Source: Micromonospora olivasterospora
GTDB lineage: Bacteria > Actinomycetota > Actinomycetes > Mycobacteriales > Micromonosporaceae
Reading direction: 5' to 3'
Assembly: GCF_007830265.1 (NCBI RefSeq)
Contig: NZ_VLKE01000001.1
Coordinates: forward strand, 1 to 64,000
DNA length: 64,000 nucleotides
Below are positions 30,463 through 41,827 of the stretch, piece by piece (positions within the stretch are counted from its first letter, which is position 1; each line of letters begins with the position of its first letter). Below the pieces are notes generated by a model. It did no database searches and was not told where the DNA came from. It saw nothing but the letters and a program-made list of their open reading frames with translations. The translations under genes were made by a program, and so were the position numbers.

Positions 30463-33400
30463 TTACGCGCGGGGCAGCCGCGGGATGCTGGTGGTCGGGG
30501 CCGGAGCCGGGGACTCGTCGGCGGCGGCGGCCTCGGCGCGCAGTTCCTCGATCCGGGCGGCCAGCCGGCGACGGTCGGCGTCTCGAACAGGCTGCGCATC
30601 GGCAGCCGCACGCCGGTCGCCTTGCGCATCGCCGCGATCAGCTGCACCGCCACCAGCGAGTTGCCGCCGAGGGCGAAGAAGTCGTCGTCCACGCCGACGA
30701 CCGGCACCCCGAGCCCGTCGCGCCAGACCTGCGCGATGACGGCCTCCAGCTCCGTACGCGGGGCCGCCGAGCCGCCCGCGGCGGCGGTCTGCGCCGACAC
30801 CGCCGGGTCGGTTTCCGACTCCAGGGTCTCGGTGGTGACCCGGGCGGCGCGCCGCCGGATGTCCGCCACCGACCGGGTGGTGATCACCACCTGGGCGCCG
30901 AGCCCGGCGGTGAGGCTGCGGCGGAACGCCTCAGCCCCGTCCACCGGCCGGATGTCCTCGCTGGGGCCTCGGCGGCCGCGGGGGTGGCCTCCGCCGGGGC
31001 GGCGTCGGCGGCGAGCCCGCCGGTCACCGCGGAGGAGTCCACCCGGCGCAGCACGAAGTCGCTGATCGCGACCAGTTCCCGGCCCTCGGTGTCCAGCAGG
31101 GACAGGTCGGCGGAGACCACCTCGTCGGTGCCGCCGTCGCGGTGGCGCAGGTGGCTGAGGAACACCGCCGGCAGCGCCCGCCGCACCACGATCCGCCCGT
31201 ACGACAGCGGCAGGTAGGTGCCGGAGCCCTGTCCCCGGCCGAACGCGGTCGCCACGTCCAGCAGCGCCGGGTGCAGCCCCCAGGCGCCCAGGTCGCCGGC
31301 GGCCTCGGCGGGCGCCTCGACGCGGGCCAGCTCCTCGCCCTCGGCGAGGTGGTGTTCCCGCAGCGAGTTCCAGCGCGGGCCGAAGGTCAGCATGCTGGTG
31401 CGGCCCCGGCCGAAGGACGAGTCGTCGTCGACCCGGCGGGACCGGCCCGCCACGTCGGCGACGTCCCGGGGCGCCGGCGCCGGCTCGGCGGTCCAGCCGG
31501 CGCTGCCGCGTACGTGGGTGCGCAGCTGCCCGGCGGCGAGGCTCTGCACCACGAAGTCGTGCGTGCCGTCCTCGGCGGCGGTCAGCGTCACCCGGTACTG
31601 GGCGACCGAGCCGTCCGGGACCGCGAACGGCTCCAGGAAGGCCACGTCGCACAGCTCCACCGCGGCGTCCGGGCCGGGCGCGGGGACCGCGGCGGCCACG
31701 GCGGCCCGCACCGACTCCAGGTGGGCGGTGCCCGGCACCACCGGCACCCCGCCGATGCGGTGCTCGTCGAGCACCCAGTGGGTGGCGGCGGAGACCAGGC
31801 CGTGCAGCACGGTGCCCTCCGGGCCGACGGCCTTCGTGGTGAGCACCGGGTGGTCGACCGTGGTGGTGACCGTGTCGCGGGTCAGCGCCCGGAAGCCGGC
31901 CGGCGCGTTGCTCTCCGCCGCCATGCCGACCTCGGCCCAGCCGCCCCAGTTCTGGGACACCACCGGCGCGTTCCAGCCGGCCCCGGCGCGGGCGTACGCG
32001 TCGAGGAAGTTGTTCGCCGCGCAGTAGTCGACCTGGCCGAAGCCGCCGATGACCGCGGTGATCGAGGAGCAGAGCACCACGAAGTCCAGCGGCAGGTCGC
32101 CGAAGACCTGGGCCAGGGCGAGGGTGCCGGCGAGCTTCGGGCCGAGCACCTTCTCCGCCTCGGCGCGGTCCTTGACCTCGGCCATGCCGCCGCCCGGGAG
32201 GCCGGCGGCGTGCACGATCCCGTCGATCCCGCCGAACTCGGCCTCGGCCGCCTCCCGCACGCGGCGCAGGTCGGCCGGGTCGGTGACGTCGGCGGAGAGC
32301 ACCAGCACGGACGCGCCGGCCGCCTCCATCCGGCGGATCGCGGCGATGGCCCGGCCCACCCGGTCGGCCCGGTCGGCGCCGTGCACGGCGAGGTGGTCGT
32401 CCCACTGCTCGCGCGGCGGCAGGGGCGAGCGGGCCAGCAGCACCAGCTTCGCCCGGGCCCGCCGGGCGAAGTCCTCGGCGAGGGTGATGCCGATGCCGCC
32501 GAGGCCGCCGGTGATGACGTACCGGCCGCCCTCACGCAGCGCGCCGGGCTCCCCCTCGGCGTCGACGGTCACCTGCTCGTAGCCGGTCACCCAGCGGCGG
32601 CTGCCGCGCAGCGCCACCTCGGCGTGCTCCGCGTCGACCGGGCGGCGCAGCTCGGCGACCAGGGCGTCCACGCCGGTGGCGGCGGGGTCGGCGTCGAGCA
32701 GCCGGACGGTCAGGCCGGGCACCTCGACGGGCAGCACCCGGGCCAGGCCGGTGAGGGTGGCGTGCTCGGGCCGGGTCAGGTCCGGGCCGGTCACGTCGCC
32801 GACGCCGGCGGTGACCAGCTCCAGGGTCAGCGCCCGCTCCTCGGCGGTGCGGCCGGCCCCGGCCAGCGCCTGCACCAGGTGCAGCGCGCTGAAGAAGCCC
32901 CGGTCCTGGGCGGCCCAACCGGCGGCGATGTCCGTGCCGGCCGGCTCGCCATCGAGGGCGAAGGCGTGCACCAGCCGCTCCGGCAGGTCGTCGCCGAGCG
33001 CGGCGACCAGGGCGTCGTAGTCGTCGCGGACCCCCGGCCGCAGCCGGAAGCCGCTCTCCGTGGCGGCGAAGGCGTCGCCGGCGCGTACCTCGACCGGTTC
33101 GGCGGCGGCGGCGCGCAGGGCCGCGACCAGCGCGTCGCCGCGCGGGCCGTCGGCCAGCACCAGGCAGCGGCCCAGCGGCGCGGTGCGCGGCTCGGGCGCG
33201 GCCTGCCGCCACACCGGCACGGAGAACCACTCCGGCAGCGCCCGCGGGCCCGTCTCGGCCGGGGCGGCGGCGACCTGCTCCACCGGGTCCGGGTCGACCC
33301 AGTAGCGGCGCCGCTCGAACGGGTACGTCGGCAGCGGCACCCGGCGGGCGTCCGGGTCGGACCCGGTGCGCACGCCGACGCCGGCGCACCACAGCGCCCC

Positions 33401-35968
33401 GGCGGTGGTCAGCAGGGTGGCCAGGTCGCCGACCGGCTCGCCCGGGCCGGGCAGGCTGCCCAGCGGGACGAGGGCCCGCTGCTGCGGGGAGCCCTTGGCG
33501 ACCTGCATCCGGGCCAGGTTGGCCAGCTGCCGCCCCGGGCCGCACTCGACCAGCGCCCAGGTGCCCTCGGCGAGCAGGGTGGCCACGCAGTCGCCGAAGC
33601 GCACCGGCTGGCGCAGGTGCGCCGCCCAGTACGCCGGGTCGGTGGCCTGCGCGTCGGTGATCCAGGTGCCCGAGACGTTGGACAGGAACGGGATCCGCGG
33701 CGCCCGCAGCGGCACCGTCGCCATCAGCGCGGTGAACTCGTCGAGGATCGGGTCCATCATCGGCGAGTGGAAGGCGTGCGAGGTGCGCAGCGCCTTGCTC
33801 TTGGCCTTGTGGCTGGTCTTCAGCGCCTCGGCGAACGCGGCGACCGGCTCGGACCCCCCGGCCACCACGCAGGTGCCGGGGCCGTTGACGGTGGCGATGG
33901 AGACGCCCTCGGGCAGCAGCCCCGCGACCACCGACTCGTCCAGCGGCACGGCCACCATCGAACCGGCCGGCAGGGACTGCATGAGCCGGCCCCGGGCGGC
34001 CACCACCCGCAGCGCGTCGGGCAGGTCGAGCACCCCGGCGACGGTCGCGGCGACGTACTCGCCGATGGAGTGGCCGGCCATGGCCGCCGGCCGGACGCCG
34101 GACCGCTGCCAGTGGCTGGCCAGGGCGTACTCGACGACGAACAGGGCGGGCTGGGTGTAGCGGGTCTGGAGCAGCTTCTCCGCCGCCTCCGGGTCCCGGC
34201 CGAGGATCAGGTCCCGGATGTCCAGGCCCAGCTCGGGGTGGAGCAGCTCGGCGCACTCGTCGACGACGGCGGCGAAGCCGGGCTCCTCGGCGTACAGCTG
34301 CGCGCCCATGCCGGCGTACTGCGAGCCCTGCCCCGAGAAGAGGAAGGCGACCCGGGGGGCGGGGCCGTCGACCACGCCGGCCTGCCGGCGGCGCTTGGTG
34401 CGCAGCGCGGCGACCGCGTCGGGCAGGTCGGTGGCGACCACGGCGACCCGGTGCGGGTACTGCTGGCGGCCCACCTGGAGGGTGTGCGCGACGTCGGCGA
34501 GGTGCGCGGCGCCGCCGTCGGGGTTGCCGGCCAGGTGCTCGGCGAGCCGCTCCACGGCCGTCTCCAGCGCGGTGTCGCTCTTCGCCGAGACGTGCAGCAG
34601 CTGCGCCGGGCGCACCCGCCGGTCCGCCCGGTACGCGGCCGGCGCCTCCTCCAGCACCACGTGGGCGTTCGTGCCGCCGATGCCGAAGGAGCTGACGCCG
34701 GCGCGACGGGGCACCCCGTCGGTGTCCCACTTGGTCAGGGCGTTCGCCACGTAGAACGGGGTGTCGGCAAAGTCGATGGCCGGGTTCGGGGTCTCGTAGT
34801 TGATGGTCGGCGGGATCAGCCCGTGCTCCATCGCCAGCACCGTCTTGATGACGCTGACGATGCCGGAGGGCTGGCTGAGGTGGCCGATGTTGGACTTGAC
34901 CGAGCCGATGCCGCACCAGCCCCGGTCGTCGGTGTCCTTCGTGTACACGGCTGACAGGGCGGCGACCTCGATCGGGTCACCCAGGGCGGTGCCGGTGCCG
35001 TGCGCCTCGACGTACGTGATGGTGCGCGGGTCGATCCCGGCCATCCCGACGGCCTGGGCGATCGCCTCCGTCTGCCCGTCCACGCTGGGGGCGGTGAAGC
35101 CGACCTTGCCGGCGCCGTCGTTGTTGATGGCGTTGCCGAGCACCACCGCGCGGATGTGGTCGCCGTCGGCGACGGCGTCGGAGAGCCGCTTGAGCAGGGT
35201 GACGCCCACGCCGCTGCCCCACACGGTGCCGTTCGCGTCGGCGTCGAACGGCCGGCACCGCCCGTCGGGGGAGGTGAAGCCGTCCATGCCGAGGTAGCCG
35301 GCGTGCGGCAGCTCGATGTTGACGCCCCCCGCGAGCGCCATGTCGCACTCGCCGTTGCGCAGCGCCTCGACGGCCAGGTGGAACGCGACCAGCGAGGTGG
35401 AGCAGGCGGTGTGCACGGTGAGGCTCGGCCCGCGCAGGTCCAGCCGGTACGACACGTTGGTCGCCACGTAGTTTGGCGAGTTGCTGGTGGCGATGGAGAC
35501 CTGGCTGTGCGGGTTGCCGCCGACCCGCTTGTTGCGCAGCACGTGCCTCTGCAGGTACATGTTGCCGCCGGTGCCGGCGTACACGCCGACCGCCCCGTCG
35601 TAGCGGGCCGGGTCGTAGCCGGCGTCCTGCAGCGCCGTGTAGCAGGCCTCCAGGAACAGCCGGTGCTGCGGGTCGGTGAGCTCGGCCTCGCGGGCGGTCA
35701 TGCCGAACAGGCCGGCGTCGAGCTCGTCGTAGCCGTCGACCAGCGGGGCCTTGTTGACCCAACCCGGGTCGTCGACCTCCTCGGGGCTGACGCCCCGGGC
35801 GATCTGCTCCTCCCGGGTCAGCTCGGTGACGGACTCGACGCCGTCGACCAGGTTGCGCCAGAACTGCTGCACGTCGGCCGCGCCGGGCACCCGGGCGGCC
35901 AGGCCGACGATCGCGATCGGCTCGATGCCGTCGTCGGCGGGGTTGTCGGATGCGATCGCGTTGTCCAT
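30463..35968 (-). CDS. Type I PKS, KS-AT-KR-DH-ACP, with two frameshifts near the 3' end
   Basis: The gene starts at an ATG with GAAGGA seven bases upstream and encodes about 1835 residues. KS: 1-430, with TACSTSL (Cys 189), AHGTGT and NIGHL all intact. AT: about 540-840, with GHSIGEY and HAFHSPMMDP; HAFH indicates malonyl-CoA. KR: about 1165-1400, with TGGLGGIG, catalytic CSSIT and DYCAANNF. DH: about 1440-1700, with [30 protein letters not shown] at the end. The DH follows the KR, unlike the usual DH-KR order. Single-base losses near 30,966 (C run) and 30,572 shift the frame on either side of the ACP, and the final reading is EELRAEAAAADES to PRLPRA and TAA. It should add one reduced, dehydrated two-carbon unit. 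Confidence 0.88.
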
Positions 35969-36014
35969 CAGGTCGTCCTTCGTTGCGGAGTGCCGCCCGG
36001 GGGCGGCGGGGTCA

Positions 36015-39000
36015 CTAGGCGGTGCCGCCGGGGCGGCGGGATGGGTTGCGCCGGGCCCGGCTACGGCGGGCGGCGGCCCGCAGGGCGGCACGGGCCAGCT
36101 CCGGCCGGTCCGCCGCGCCGTCGAGGTGCGCGGCGAGGGCCCGGACGGTGGGGTGGCGGAACAGGTCGAGCATGGCGATCGACCGGCCGGTGGCGGCGGT
36201 CAGCCGGGCGTGCACGGCGGCCAGCGCCATGGAGTGCCCGCCGATGTCGAAGAAGTTGTCGGTCACCCCGACACCGTCGCGTTCGAGCACCTCCCGCCAG
36301 ATCCCGGCGATCAGCTCCTCGGTCTCGGTGAGCGCGTCGGGGCCGGCCGGCAGCACGACCGGGCGGGCGGGTTCGGCGGTGACGGCCATCGCGCCGAGCT
36401 GGGCGGTGCGCACGGTCGGCCGGGGCAGCTCCGGGGCCGCCTCGGCGGCCTTCGCCCCCGGGTCGGCGGCCAGCGCGCCGACCAGGCCGGCCAGGTCGGT
36501 CAGCAGCGCCTCGATCCGGTCGGCGTCGAACAGGTCCGGGTTGTAGACCACCTCGACGCCGAGCCGGCCGCCCCGCTCGACCACGTAGACCGTGATGTCG
36601 AACGGCGAGCCCGGCTTCGGCACCGGCACCGGCTCGGCGGCCAGCCCGGTCAGCGCCAGGCGGGGCTGGACGAAGTTGAGCACGTTGAACAGCACCTGCA
36701 CCAGCGGCGCCCGGGAGGTGTCCCGGCCGACGCCGAGCGCCTCGACGATCTTCTCCAGCGGGGCGCCGGGGTGGGCGGTGACCTCGTGCAGCTCGCCGGC
36801 GCAGCGGTCGACCAGCTCGGCGAAGCTCGCCGCGCCGGTGCGCACCCGCACCGGGACGGTGTCGATGAAGAAGCCGACGACGTCGTCGAGGGCGGCCAGC
36901 CGGCGGTCGGCGACGATCGCGCCGACGACGTGGTCGTCGGCGCCGGTGAGCCGGCTGAGCAGCTCACCGAAGCCGGCGAGCAGCACCGCGGCGACGGTGG
37001 TGCCGCGCCGCTCGGCCAACTCCCGCACCGCCCGGTCCGCCACCGGGGAGAACGTGACGGCGGCCTCCGCGCCGGCGTACGTCTGCACCGCCGGGCGGGG
37101 CCGGTCCCGGGGCAGGTCCAGCACGATCGGCGCGTCCCGCAGGTGCGCGGCCCACCACTGGAGGTCCTCGGCGCCGCGCCGCCGGTCCCGCGCGGCCCGC
37201 CACACGGCGTAGTCGGCGTACCGGGTCGTCAGGGCGGGCAGTCCGGGCGCGTCGCCCGCCACGGCCTGCGCGTACGCGGCGGCGAGGTCGTCGTAGAACA
37301 CGGCCTCGGACCAGCCGTCGAAGACCGCGTGGTGCCAGCTGACCGCCAGCACGTGCTCGGCCGGGCCGAGCCGGTAGACGGTGACCTGCCAGGGCGGGCC
37401 GGTGGCCAGGTCGAAGGCGTGCGCGGCGCCCGCGGCGAGCATCCGGGCCAGCTCCGCCTCCGGGTCGCCGCCGCCGGTCAGGTCGACCACCGGCACGGCC
37501 ACGTCGGTCGGCTCCTCGCACACCGCGTACGGCACCCCGGCGGTCTGCGGGATGCGCCAGCGCAGCACGTCGTGCCGTTCGGCCACGGCCCGCAGCGCCG
37601 CGCCGAGCGCGGGGACGTCCAGCTCGCCGCGCAGCCGGTGGGCCACCGCGATGTTGTAGGGGGCGCTGGACGGGGCGATCTGGTCGACGAACCACAGCCG
37701 GCGCTGTGGCGGGGACAGGGTGGGCGGGTTGCCGGTGGTGAGCCCGTCGCCGGCGTCCGGCGCGGCGGCGGCGATCCGCCGCACCAGCCCGGCCAGGGTC
37801 CGCCCGGCGAACACGTCCCGGGTGTCGACGTGCCGACCCAGCTCGGCCCGCAGCGCGGCGACCAGGCGCATCGCCGCGATGGAGTTCCCGCCGGCGGCGA
37901 GGAAGTCGGTGTCCGGGCCCGGGGCCGCCCCGAGCAGCCGGGCCCAGACGCGGGCCACCGCCCGGGTCACCGGGTCGCCGTCGACCGGCTCGTCGGCGGC
38001 CGGCTGGGGGCGGCTGGCGGCGGCCAGGGCCCGCAGCGCGGATCGGTCCAGCTTGCCGGTGGTCGGGCTGACCGGCAGCTCGGCCAGGCGCACCGTCCGG
38101 GCCGTTCGCATCGCGGCGGTCAGCCGGGACTCGGCGTACGCGGCCAGCGCCGCGTCGTCGGGGGCGTCGGCCGGGGTGAGGAAGGCGACCAGCTCGGTGC
38201 CGGCGGGCCCGTCGACGGCCTCCACGGTCACCCGGTCGACGCCCGGGTGCCCCGCCAGCACCGCCTCCACCTCGCCCAGCTCGATCCGCTGGCCGCGGAC
38301 CTTGACCTGCCGGTCGATCCGGCCGTGGTAGACGAACCGCCCGTCGGGGGCCTGGGTGACCAGGTCGCCGGTGCGGTACAGCCGCTCCCCGGCAAGCCCC
38401 GAGAACGGGTCGGGCACGAACCGCTCGGCGGTCAGCCCGGGCCGGTTGAGGTAGCCGTCGGCGACGCCGGGGCCGCCGACGAGCAGCTCGCCCGTCTCGC
38501 CCGGGGGCACCGGCCGCAGGTCGGCGTCGACCACGTACACCCGGTGGTTGGGCAGCGGGACGCCGATCGGCACCGGGTCGGTCTCGGTGGCGACGAGGTC
38601 GCAGGCGAGCGCCGCCACGGTCGTCTCGGTCGGCCCGTACGCGTTGACGAACCGGCGGCCGGGGGCCCAGCGCTCCGCCAGCTCGGCCGGCACGGCCTCG
38701 CCGCCGCAGAGGACCGTCCGCCAGGTCGGCACGTCGGCCGGGTCCAGCAGGGACAGCACCGTCGGGGTGAGGATGCCCCAGTCCACCTCGTGCGCGGCGA
38801 TGAACCGCGCCAACCGCACCGGGTCGGTCCGGTCGTCCGAGCCGGCCAGCTGCACCGCCCCGCCGAGCAGCAGCGGGACGAACAGGTCGATGACGACCGC
38901 GTCGAAGACGAGCGACGAGGCGCACAGGGCACGGACGCCGGCCCCGGCGCCGGTGACCCCCGCCCAGCCGGTCACGAACTCGGCGACGTTCCGGTGGCTG

Positions 39001-39522
39001 ACCACCACCCCCTTGGGGCGCCCGGTGGAGCCGGAGGTGAACAGCACGTACGCCGGGTCGCCGGGGCGGGCGGGGCAGGGCGCCGGCGGGCCGGGCCGGG
39101 CAGGCCCACCGTCTCGACGCCGGGCGCGTCGCCGAACTCGGCCTCGGCGGCGTCGCCGACGACGACCCGCACCCCGGCGTCCTCGGCGATCTCGCGCAGC
39201 CGCTGCCGGGGCCGCCCGGCTCCAGCGGCACGTAGCAGCCGCCGGCCAGCAGGACGCCGAGCACGGTGACGACCAGATCGGGCCGGCGTTCGCCGCAGAC
39301 CCCGACGCGGGTCTGCCGGCCGACGCCCCGCTCCCGCAACGCGGCGGCGACGCCGGCGGCCCGCCCGACCAGCTCCCGGTAGGTGAGCCGGTCGTCCCAC
39401 TGCCGCACGGCGACCGCGCCCGGGGTACGCGCGGCCTGGGCGACGATGAGGTCGGCCAGGGTGGCGTCCGGCCAGGGCAGCGGCTCCCCGTGCGCGGCGC
39501 TGATGGACAGGATCTCGGTCAC
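36015..39522 (-). CDS. NRPS A-T-C-T, with two frameshifts near the 5' end
   Basis: The GTG start overlaps the upstream stop (GTGA). N-terminal reading [20 protein letters not shown] leads into an adenylation domain. It breaks near 39,220 (C run) and 39,120, and continues with [30 protein letters not shown] and YRTGDL. A carrier domain ([12 protein letters not shown]) follows, then a condensation domain ([11 protein letters not shown], active) and a second carrier domain ([12 protein letters not shown]). Specificity residues by eye are D,A,I,I,L,G,A,V,A. Asp at the first position indicates an alpha-amino acid, but I do not recognise the code and only infer a hydrophobic substrate. No adenylation domain serves the second carrier, so it must be loaded in trans or receive a chain. 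About 1167 residues when merged. Confidence 0.85.
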
Positions 39523-41827
39523 CCGTGTTCTCCCCGGTAGGTGGCTGGATCGGTGATCTGCAGGCGCAGCTCGCTGACGTAGCCGCGGCCGGCCGCGTCG
39601 GTCACCCAGGCGTCCGCCGGGGCGGGCAGCAGCTCGGTGACCGTGAGCGTGACGTCCGGGCCCGACCTCGCGGCGGCGTCGGCCATGGCGCAGAGCGACT
39701 GGGCGTACAGCGCGCCGGTCAGGTCGACGTAGCAGGGCTTGACCTCGGTGCCGAGCTTCACGAAGATCCGCTCGGGCAGGTCGAGCCGCTGCCGCCAGCG
39801 ACGTACCGCGAGGAACCGCTCCGACTCGCTGGTCAGCCCGGCCAGCCCGCTCTCCGCGACCGTGGTCCGCCAGGTGCGCCGGGCCACGACCAGCCGGTCG
39901 ATGGTGATCCGCGGCGTGGTCGGGGCCGGGGCCAGCAGCTTGAAGCTGTCCAGCAGCAGGGCGCCGAGCAGGTAGGCGAAGATCTCGACCAGCGGCCACC
40001 GGGCCCCGTCGGGCAGCACCGCGGTCAGCCGGCCGTCGACGGACTCCACGCGGACGGCGGTGGCCGCGACGAGCTGCTCCACGTCGGCGCCCCGGGCGGT
40101 GTCGATGCCGAGCTGGCGGTCCCCCGGCTCCCGGGAGTGCCAGGTGGTGCGGGTGGTCTGCCGGGGGAAGCCCTCGGGGTAGAGCACCCGCATCCGGGCC
40201 GGCCCGAGGTCGGCGTCGAGGGCGGCGCGCAGCGCCCGCGGGTCGGGGTGGAACGGGGCGAACACGGCGCTGTCGAACGGCGTCATCGCCGGGTGCAGCT
40301 CGCCGAGGACCAACTGGAACTCGCCCCGGTTGAGCGCGTCGACGCTGGCCGCGCCGAGCTGCACGTCCGGGCTGTGCACGCGGGCGGTGGGCCAGCCGGG
40401 CGCGTCGGCGGGGAAGAGCTCCGCGGCCCGGCCGGCCAGGTCGGCGCTGCGCAGCCGCAGCTCGGGCTGGTCGGCGGGTACGGCGTCGAGCCCGAACAGC
40501 TCCGCCCACCGGGCGGTGAACCGGGCGCCGGCGACCGCGACCGGGCCGTCCGGGGCGAGCAGCAGGCCCTGGGACAGCGACCAGATGTCGGCCAGCCGCA
40601 CGGCGCCCTCGGCGGACAGCTCGGCGTACAGGTCGGCGAGGATCCGCTCGCACCCGGCACCGACCTCGGCGGTGAGCCAGCGGGCCGCCCGCAGCACGAT
40701 GGCCAGCGGGTCGGCCAGCGCGTCGAGGACCGCGGTGCCCACCGACAGCTCCACCCCGCGGCTGGTCTCCTCGTAGAGCACGGTGCGGCCGGTGTACATC
40801 TGCCCGCCGTGGCGGGTGGCCGGCCGGCCGGTCACGGCGGTGAACTCGGCGTTGAGCGCGGCCAGCGCGGCGCCCAACCGGTCCGGGTCGCCGGCGGCGT
40901 CCGCCACCGCGGCCCGGGCCGCCCGGAGCCGGTCGAAGCCGGCGGCCACCTCGGCCCGCACGGCCTCCTCGCCGACCGCGGCGATCCGCTCGGCCAGCAC
41001 CGCCTCCGCGCGCGGGCTGTTGGGCAGCCCCGCGTCCCAGGTCAGCAGGCCCCGCTCCACCAGCCGGTCCAGCAGCAGGAACCCGTCGGCGGTGCTGCGC
41101 AGGCCGGTGTCCCCGTCGGCGCGGACCCGCTCCACCAGCTCCTCGGCGGGGGTACGGCCGTCGCAGCCGGCCAGCAGCCGGGCCTCCAGCGGGGGCAGCT
41201 CGACCGGCGGGTGCAGCGGCCGGCGCAGCCGGCGACCCTCGACGGTGAGGTGGGGCGGCAGCGCCGGGGCCCACCAGCGGCGCACCGCCAGGTCGTCGGC
41301 TAGCCGGTCGGCGTACGCCATGAGCGCCCACGCCTCGAAGTGGACCTGGCGGCGGTCGACCAGGTCGGGCCCGGGTGCCAGCCGGGTCGCCGGGCTGTCC
41401 GGGTCGAACACGCCCCAGCAGACCGGCCCGAAGAAGCCGATCGTCTCGGCCTTGCCGCAGTAGCGCTGCCAGTAGCGCAGCACGGCGATCTCCCGCTTGC
41501 GGCGGGGCTTGTTGCGGGCGGCCGGGTCGGTGCGCAGCAGCCCGTCGAGGGCGACCAGCATGTCGGGTTCTGCCAGGTGACCGCCTCGCGCAGCAGCGGG
41601 TCGGCGCAGATCTCCCCGAGCACCGCCGACGAGCGGGCGAAGGCGGCGGTGAGCGCCTTGTCGTACACCTCGGCGGTGACCTCGCCGGCGAGCAGCCCGT
41701 CGGCGGCGGCCGCGGCCTCCGGCGCGCCGAACCGGTCGAGGCCGGCGGCGGGAAAGCCGGCCGTGCGCAGCAGCACGTCCCGCCACACCGACCAGCCGGT
41801 GTCGCCCAGCGGCAGCAGGTGGCTCAT
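39519..41827 (-). CDS. LanB-like (Lant_dehydr_N) protein without elimination domain, one frameshift
   Basis: About 770 residues from an ATG overlapping the upstream stop (ATGA). Opening MSHLLPLGDTGWSVWRDVLL; then REAVTWQN, a one-base loss near 41,577, and MLVALDGLLRTDPAARNK. Family marks: YWQRYCGKAETIGFFGPVCW, GQMYTGRTVLYEETSRGVEL, LHPAMTPFDSAVFAPFHPDP, PRITIDRLVVARRTWR and FVKLGTEVKPCYVDL. This is the lantibiotic dehydratase N-terminal (aminoacyl-tRNA-using) fold. The protein ends with [19 protein letters not shown], and no SpaB_C-type elimination domain follows. Known: such stand-alone proteins include small LanB and PEARL enzymes that transfer amino acids from aminoacyl-tRNA. Here it is inserted between NRPS genes; its acceptor is unknown. 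It is a paralogue of the C-terminal half of the next gene upstream. Confidence 0.8.
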
